A stretch of DNA of 49,674 nt, from the NCBI RefSeq assembly GCF_000220395.1, contig NW_004087533.1:1-49674 (forward strand). The letters are read 5' to 3'. The notes below the pieces were generated by a model. It saw nothing but the letters and a program-made list of their open reading frames with translations. It was not told where the DNA came from and made no database searches. A program made the translations under genes and the position numbers. Positions 49,652 to 49,674 of the stretch are shown piece by piece (position 1 is the stretch's first letter; the number at the start of each line of letters is the position of its first letter). The stretch comes from Ichthyophthirius multifiliis (taxonomy: Eukaryota; Ciliophora; Oligohymenophorea; Hymenostomatida).

Positions 49652-49674
49652 AATTATTATTATTATTATTATTT
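48601..49674 (-). CDS. TLDc-domain protein, partial (5' part beyond window)
   Basis: TLDc proteins (OXR1/NCOA7/TBC1D24 group) bind the V-ATPase and protect against oxidative stress. On the minus strand from the window edge: NTWEDIITFFQEKYKILNDI, an exon with IFTSGELGLNFQILKEKLLY, then after an intron at about 49259-49304, QGPSLLLFNFLDPNEEN, YIYGAYNNEKWTDEIQF (compare FGGFTNxxW), CQLYQIYPNF, KKWAFLNENGLGFGFQENN (compare GLSIGGGSDGKFALW) and KFRIWIDYKMNQKSY. An intron at about 48845-48891 would join NLEAWAI, matching the domain's usual EVWGF end. The domain is nearly complete. The stop is unresolved because TGA is absent on this strand over a long stretch, so the left boundary is approximate. 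Upstream domains are unknown. Confidence 0.75.
49620..49674. repeat. (ATT)n tract at window edge
   Basis: AAT and ATT triplet runs fill the last ~55 bases. They probably continue past the window and could encode Asn or Gln runs in the TLDc gene or lie in an intron. Confidence 0.8.

Noticed and set aside
1-49674. tRNA, rRNA, transposons, LTR or Polinton-type elements
   Set aside because: I looked for cloverleaf-like GC-richer segments, reverse transcriptase, integrase and transposase motifs and terminal repeats, and found none I could support.

Overview
The window looks like macronuclear DNA of an oligohymenophorean ciliate, most likely Ichthyophthirius or a close relative. The sequence is extremely AT-rich. 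TGA is the only working stop, and TAA and TAG sit inside conserved motifs where glutamine is expected (for example the YVQGMN finger of a TBC domain and the FQEVF motif of a sphingomyelinase-like enzyme). Introns are short, AT-rich and GT...AG. Under the standard code almost every gene here is invisible; the gene models below were read by hand with TAA/TAG = Gln.

Layout from left to right, with strand: PlsC/LPCAT-type acyltransferase (+); a PHPT1-type phosphohistidine phosphatase domain apparently spliced in frame to a full NPRL2 homologue (+); two-helix, probably mitochondrial membrane protein (-); importin-alpha-like ARM repeat protein (+); class A FAD monooxygenase (-); prefoldin subunit 6 (+); dual-specificity phosphatase (-); TBC1D22/Gyp1 RabGAP (+); Ser/Thr kinase (-); unrecognised Q-rich protein (+); a large protein with a SelW/Rdx thioredoxin-like domain (+); CEP19 (-); CLU/CLUH with a TPR tail (+); a long coiled-coil protein (-); a Q-rich TPR protein with tandem peptide repeats and a possible tail anchor (-); CCDC22 (-); meckelin/TMEM67 (-); an EF-hand protein (+); a neutral-sphingomyelinase-like phosphodiesterase (-); and a TLDc protein cut by the window end (-).

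The genes do not form an operon, but several fit together functionally. CEP19, meckelin, the coiled-coil proteins and the EF-hand protein point to cilia and basal bodies; TBC1D22 and CCDC22 to membrane traffic; NPRL2 to TORC1 nutrient control. No tRNA, rRNA, CRISPR array, transposon, virus-like element or telomere repeat was seen. Intergenic DNA is nearly pure A/T with many (TA)n and (ATTT)n microsatellites.

Many genes show single-base frame slips at A or T homopolymers. Together with the 33-base N gap inside a (TA)n intron, this suggests draft-assembly errors rather than pseudogenes. Exon boundaries are manual and should be treated as good hypotheses, not proven.
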